DNA of 64,000 bases from Thunnus maccoyii (Eukaryota > Chordata > Actinopteri > Scombriformes > Scombridae): positions 28,556,662-28,620,661 of the forward strand of contig NC_056533.1 of assembly GCF_910596095.1 (NCBI RefSeq), in the 5' to 3' direction. Below are positions 61,842 through 64,000 of the stretch, piece by piece (position 1 is the stretch's first letter; every line of letters starts with the position of its first letter). Below the pieces are notes generated by a model that ran no database searches, had not been told where the DNA came from, and was given only the letters and a program-made list of their open reading frames with translations. The position numbers were made by a program, and so were the translations under genes.

Positions 61842-64000
61842 GAGTTTATTTTAACTTACAATACGTTGCCTTTTTTCCAAGTGGATGCTAAGTCAGTCAA
61901 GTTAAACACAGTTGATTTATGGATTGATTTTTGATAACATACTGGATTAGCACAAGTTGCAAAATCTAAATTTCAAAGGTTAAGAAGGTTTAGGGGCAGG
62001 TTTTGTTGAAAGTTTTGGATGCAAATTCCTTGATTTTGTTTGAGCTGGTTTTACAACTGTTTTCTCTGGTTGCATTTCTCAGATTTGGTGTGTTTTTCAG
62101 TTAATCAGTTTAACATTTTTTCGGATAACATGCCTCAGTAGGACACACATTATCTGGCTGTTGTTTGCAGTCTCTTAGACAAATTAAAAATGGAGTTAGA
62201 AAGTGAGCTCACTTCCAGTTTAAATCCAGTGAAGTCTGCTCTGCTTTCTGCAAACGGGAGTTTTTCACATGAACCTGTCTGTTAATAGTATTTACCTCTC
62301 AAATCTCAATTTATAGTTTGTCTGGTGCTCCAATTGTGTCCAAGATTAAAATCTATGGTTCTGCAACTACTAGTCGACTGACAGAAAAGTAATGGACAAA
62401 TACTTTGATAATCAACTAATTGTTTGTCATTGTCATAATTTGCTTGTTGCAGCTTCTCGAGTTTGAGGATTTGAAACCTTTTGTGTCATACATGACAGTA
62501 AACTGAATATATCTGAATCTTTGTTGATTGGACAAAAGACATTTGAAGACGTCACCATGAGCTCTAAACAAATTATAACAGGCTTTTTTTTTTCACTATT
62601 GTCTGACATTTTATAGACAAAACGATTAATCGTGAAAACAATCGTTAGTTGCAGCCATATTAAAATCTATAAGTATTTAAACACTGTGCCCACACACGTG
62701 TGGACGTTGCCTTTCAAATGCAGATTTGAACTGCATGTATTAAACAAGACAAGGTGTAATAACCTCCAAGGAGCCATTTAAAATGCTTATTTACACACGA
62801 GGACATAAATGTTGCCTGAGGAAAGATCATTGCAATTCATTCTCTGAGGACCTCAGATTACCCACAAAAAAAAATCATCTCACCATAACATCTGGTCAAA
62901 AAATAAAGGGCTGACCCAACACATCTGTGCAAAAGTCATATATTTCTCAGGGATCAGTTGGTGCACAAAAGTTTAAAACATGGCTCGGAATTAAGGATTT
63001 AACATGAATTATCCGACTGCATCCAGTCATCATTACCTGGGAGCATTAAAGGTGTCATCAGCAGCAGCAGAAAAGGTGGAACAGCGGCCCCCCCTCCACA
63101 CTATGCTGGGGTTTCTGTAAATCCACCTGATGCCTCCGCCTCCTCTGCGCGCATCATCTCATCCTGAAGCTGCAGCGTCCGCAGCTTGTGTGGAGACACT
63201 TCACCGTTTTAACCTGCTACCATTTTTACCATGAAAGCTTCTCCAGACGGTCATTTTATAGAGCACATGTAGCGCAAAACCTCTCCCGCAGCTTCGATGC
63301 AAGTTTTCCTTGGATCGTGTGTCCCATTCATGATTTCCGGATCGCTCGGATTCAAGCTGCAGGTGGGCACCATCACACACACACACACAGACACTGATGT
63401 TTGGTTTGCATTGGCTGTGATGTCGTTTGGATGTTATTCTGTTGGGAAGTGAAGCTCAATAAGCAGCCTTTTCCTTGTAGTTGATGAGTGTGTGATTAGC
63501 AACCATTTACAATGCTTAATTGAAGGGCTTCGTCAGTGGTTTAAGGTTTGTAAACTGAAACCAAAGGGTTTAAATAAGCTGGGAAATGGATGGAAGTAGA
63601 TAATAACACCATAACCTAAAATGTTGGCTCAAATCTGAGTAATTGCATGTTCTCGATTGGGGGTCAACCATATGTTCCCTCAGCATCAGAAGGTTAGGGT
63701 TAGGATTAGAGGGTTGGGGTCAGACAGACAGACAAACAAACAAACAGATAGGGGGAAAAAACATCACCTCATTGTGGGGGGTACAGATCTGTGGGAAGAA
63801 AGACACGCTCCCCTTGATTACAGTTTTCCAGGAGAGCTGTGACTAACTGAGGAGTTTCATACAGTGATGATAGACTGGATAAAGGGTTTCTAGGAACTCC
63901 GTTTGTATCACAGTGCTGTATTTGTTTCACAGAAGAAGTCACATGCCACCAGCCAGATGTGACCCATCGCTACCATCTCTGGAAAAACTGACTGATGTGA
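61842..64000. other. 3' flank without a confirmed gene
   Basis: Contains one copy of the AATAATCGTTAGTTGCAGC-family repeat (62350-62660). A GC-richer patch at about 63060-63363 ends in a plausible donor (CTGCAG|GTGGGC), which might be a 5' UTR exon of the next + strand gene. In mammals PPEF1 follows RS1 in this orientation, but nothing here encodes it. The tail 63700-64000 shows nothing recognisable. Confidence 0.4.

Overview
The window is vertebrate nuclear DNA, almost certainly from a ray-finned (probably percomorph) fish. It has AT-rich introns, long (TG)n and (CT)n microsatellites, many teleost-type interspersed repeats, and split genes with canonical GT-AG junctions. It holds two well-conserved neurodevelopmental/retinal genes in the order known from other vertebrates, plus one small gene I do not find in the usual descriptions of this locus.

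Layout. (1) 1-4100: repeat-rich sequence with no gene I can support. (2) About 4140-4345: GC-richer candidate promoter and 5' UTR exon of cdkl5, followed by large microsatellites. (3) 7199-48019, + strand: the complete coding region of cdkl5 (cyclin-dependent kinase-like 5) in 20 coding exons, predicted 1126 residues. The kinase exons have the same lengths and phases as the human gene. The fish gene splits the large human C-terminal exon into three, keeps a 123-nt in-frame cassette exon, and carries an Arg-Glu dipeptide expansion. (4) 48020 to about 50985: cdkl5 3' UTR. (5) 52445-59007, - strand: complete rs1 (retinoschisin) in six exons, predicted 235 residues, tail-to-tail with cdkl5. A palindromic pair of CRX/OTX-type sites lies just upstream of its start codon. 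(6) 61369-61797, + strand: a two-exon, 97-codon gene for a divergent H2B-like histone-fold protein without the canonical C-terminal helix. This is the most novel-looking element in the window. (7) 61800-64000: no clear gene; a possible 5' exon of a further + strand gene lies near 63130-63363.

Cdkl5 is a CMGC Ser/Thr kinase with a TEY activation motif. Rs1 is a secreted discoidin-domain adhesion protein of the retina. They share a locus rather than a pathway. Most remaining sequence is intronic and filled with DNA-transposon derivatives (piggyBac-type TTAA elements, hAT-like and Tc1-like remnants, TTAAAGGAT-ended MITEs), retroelement fragments, and at least seven copies of one widely dispersed fish repeat.
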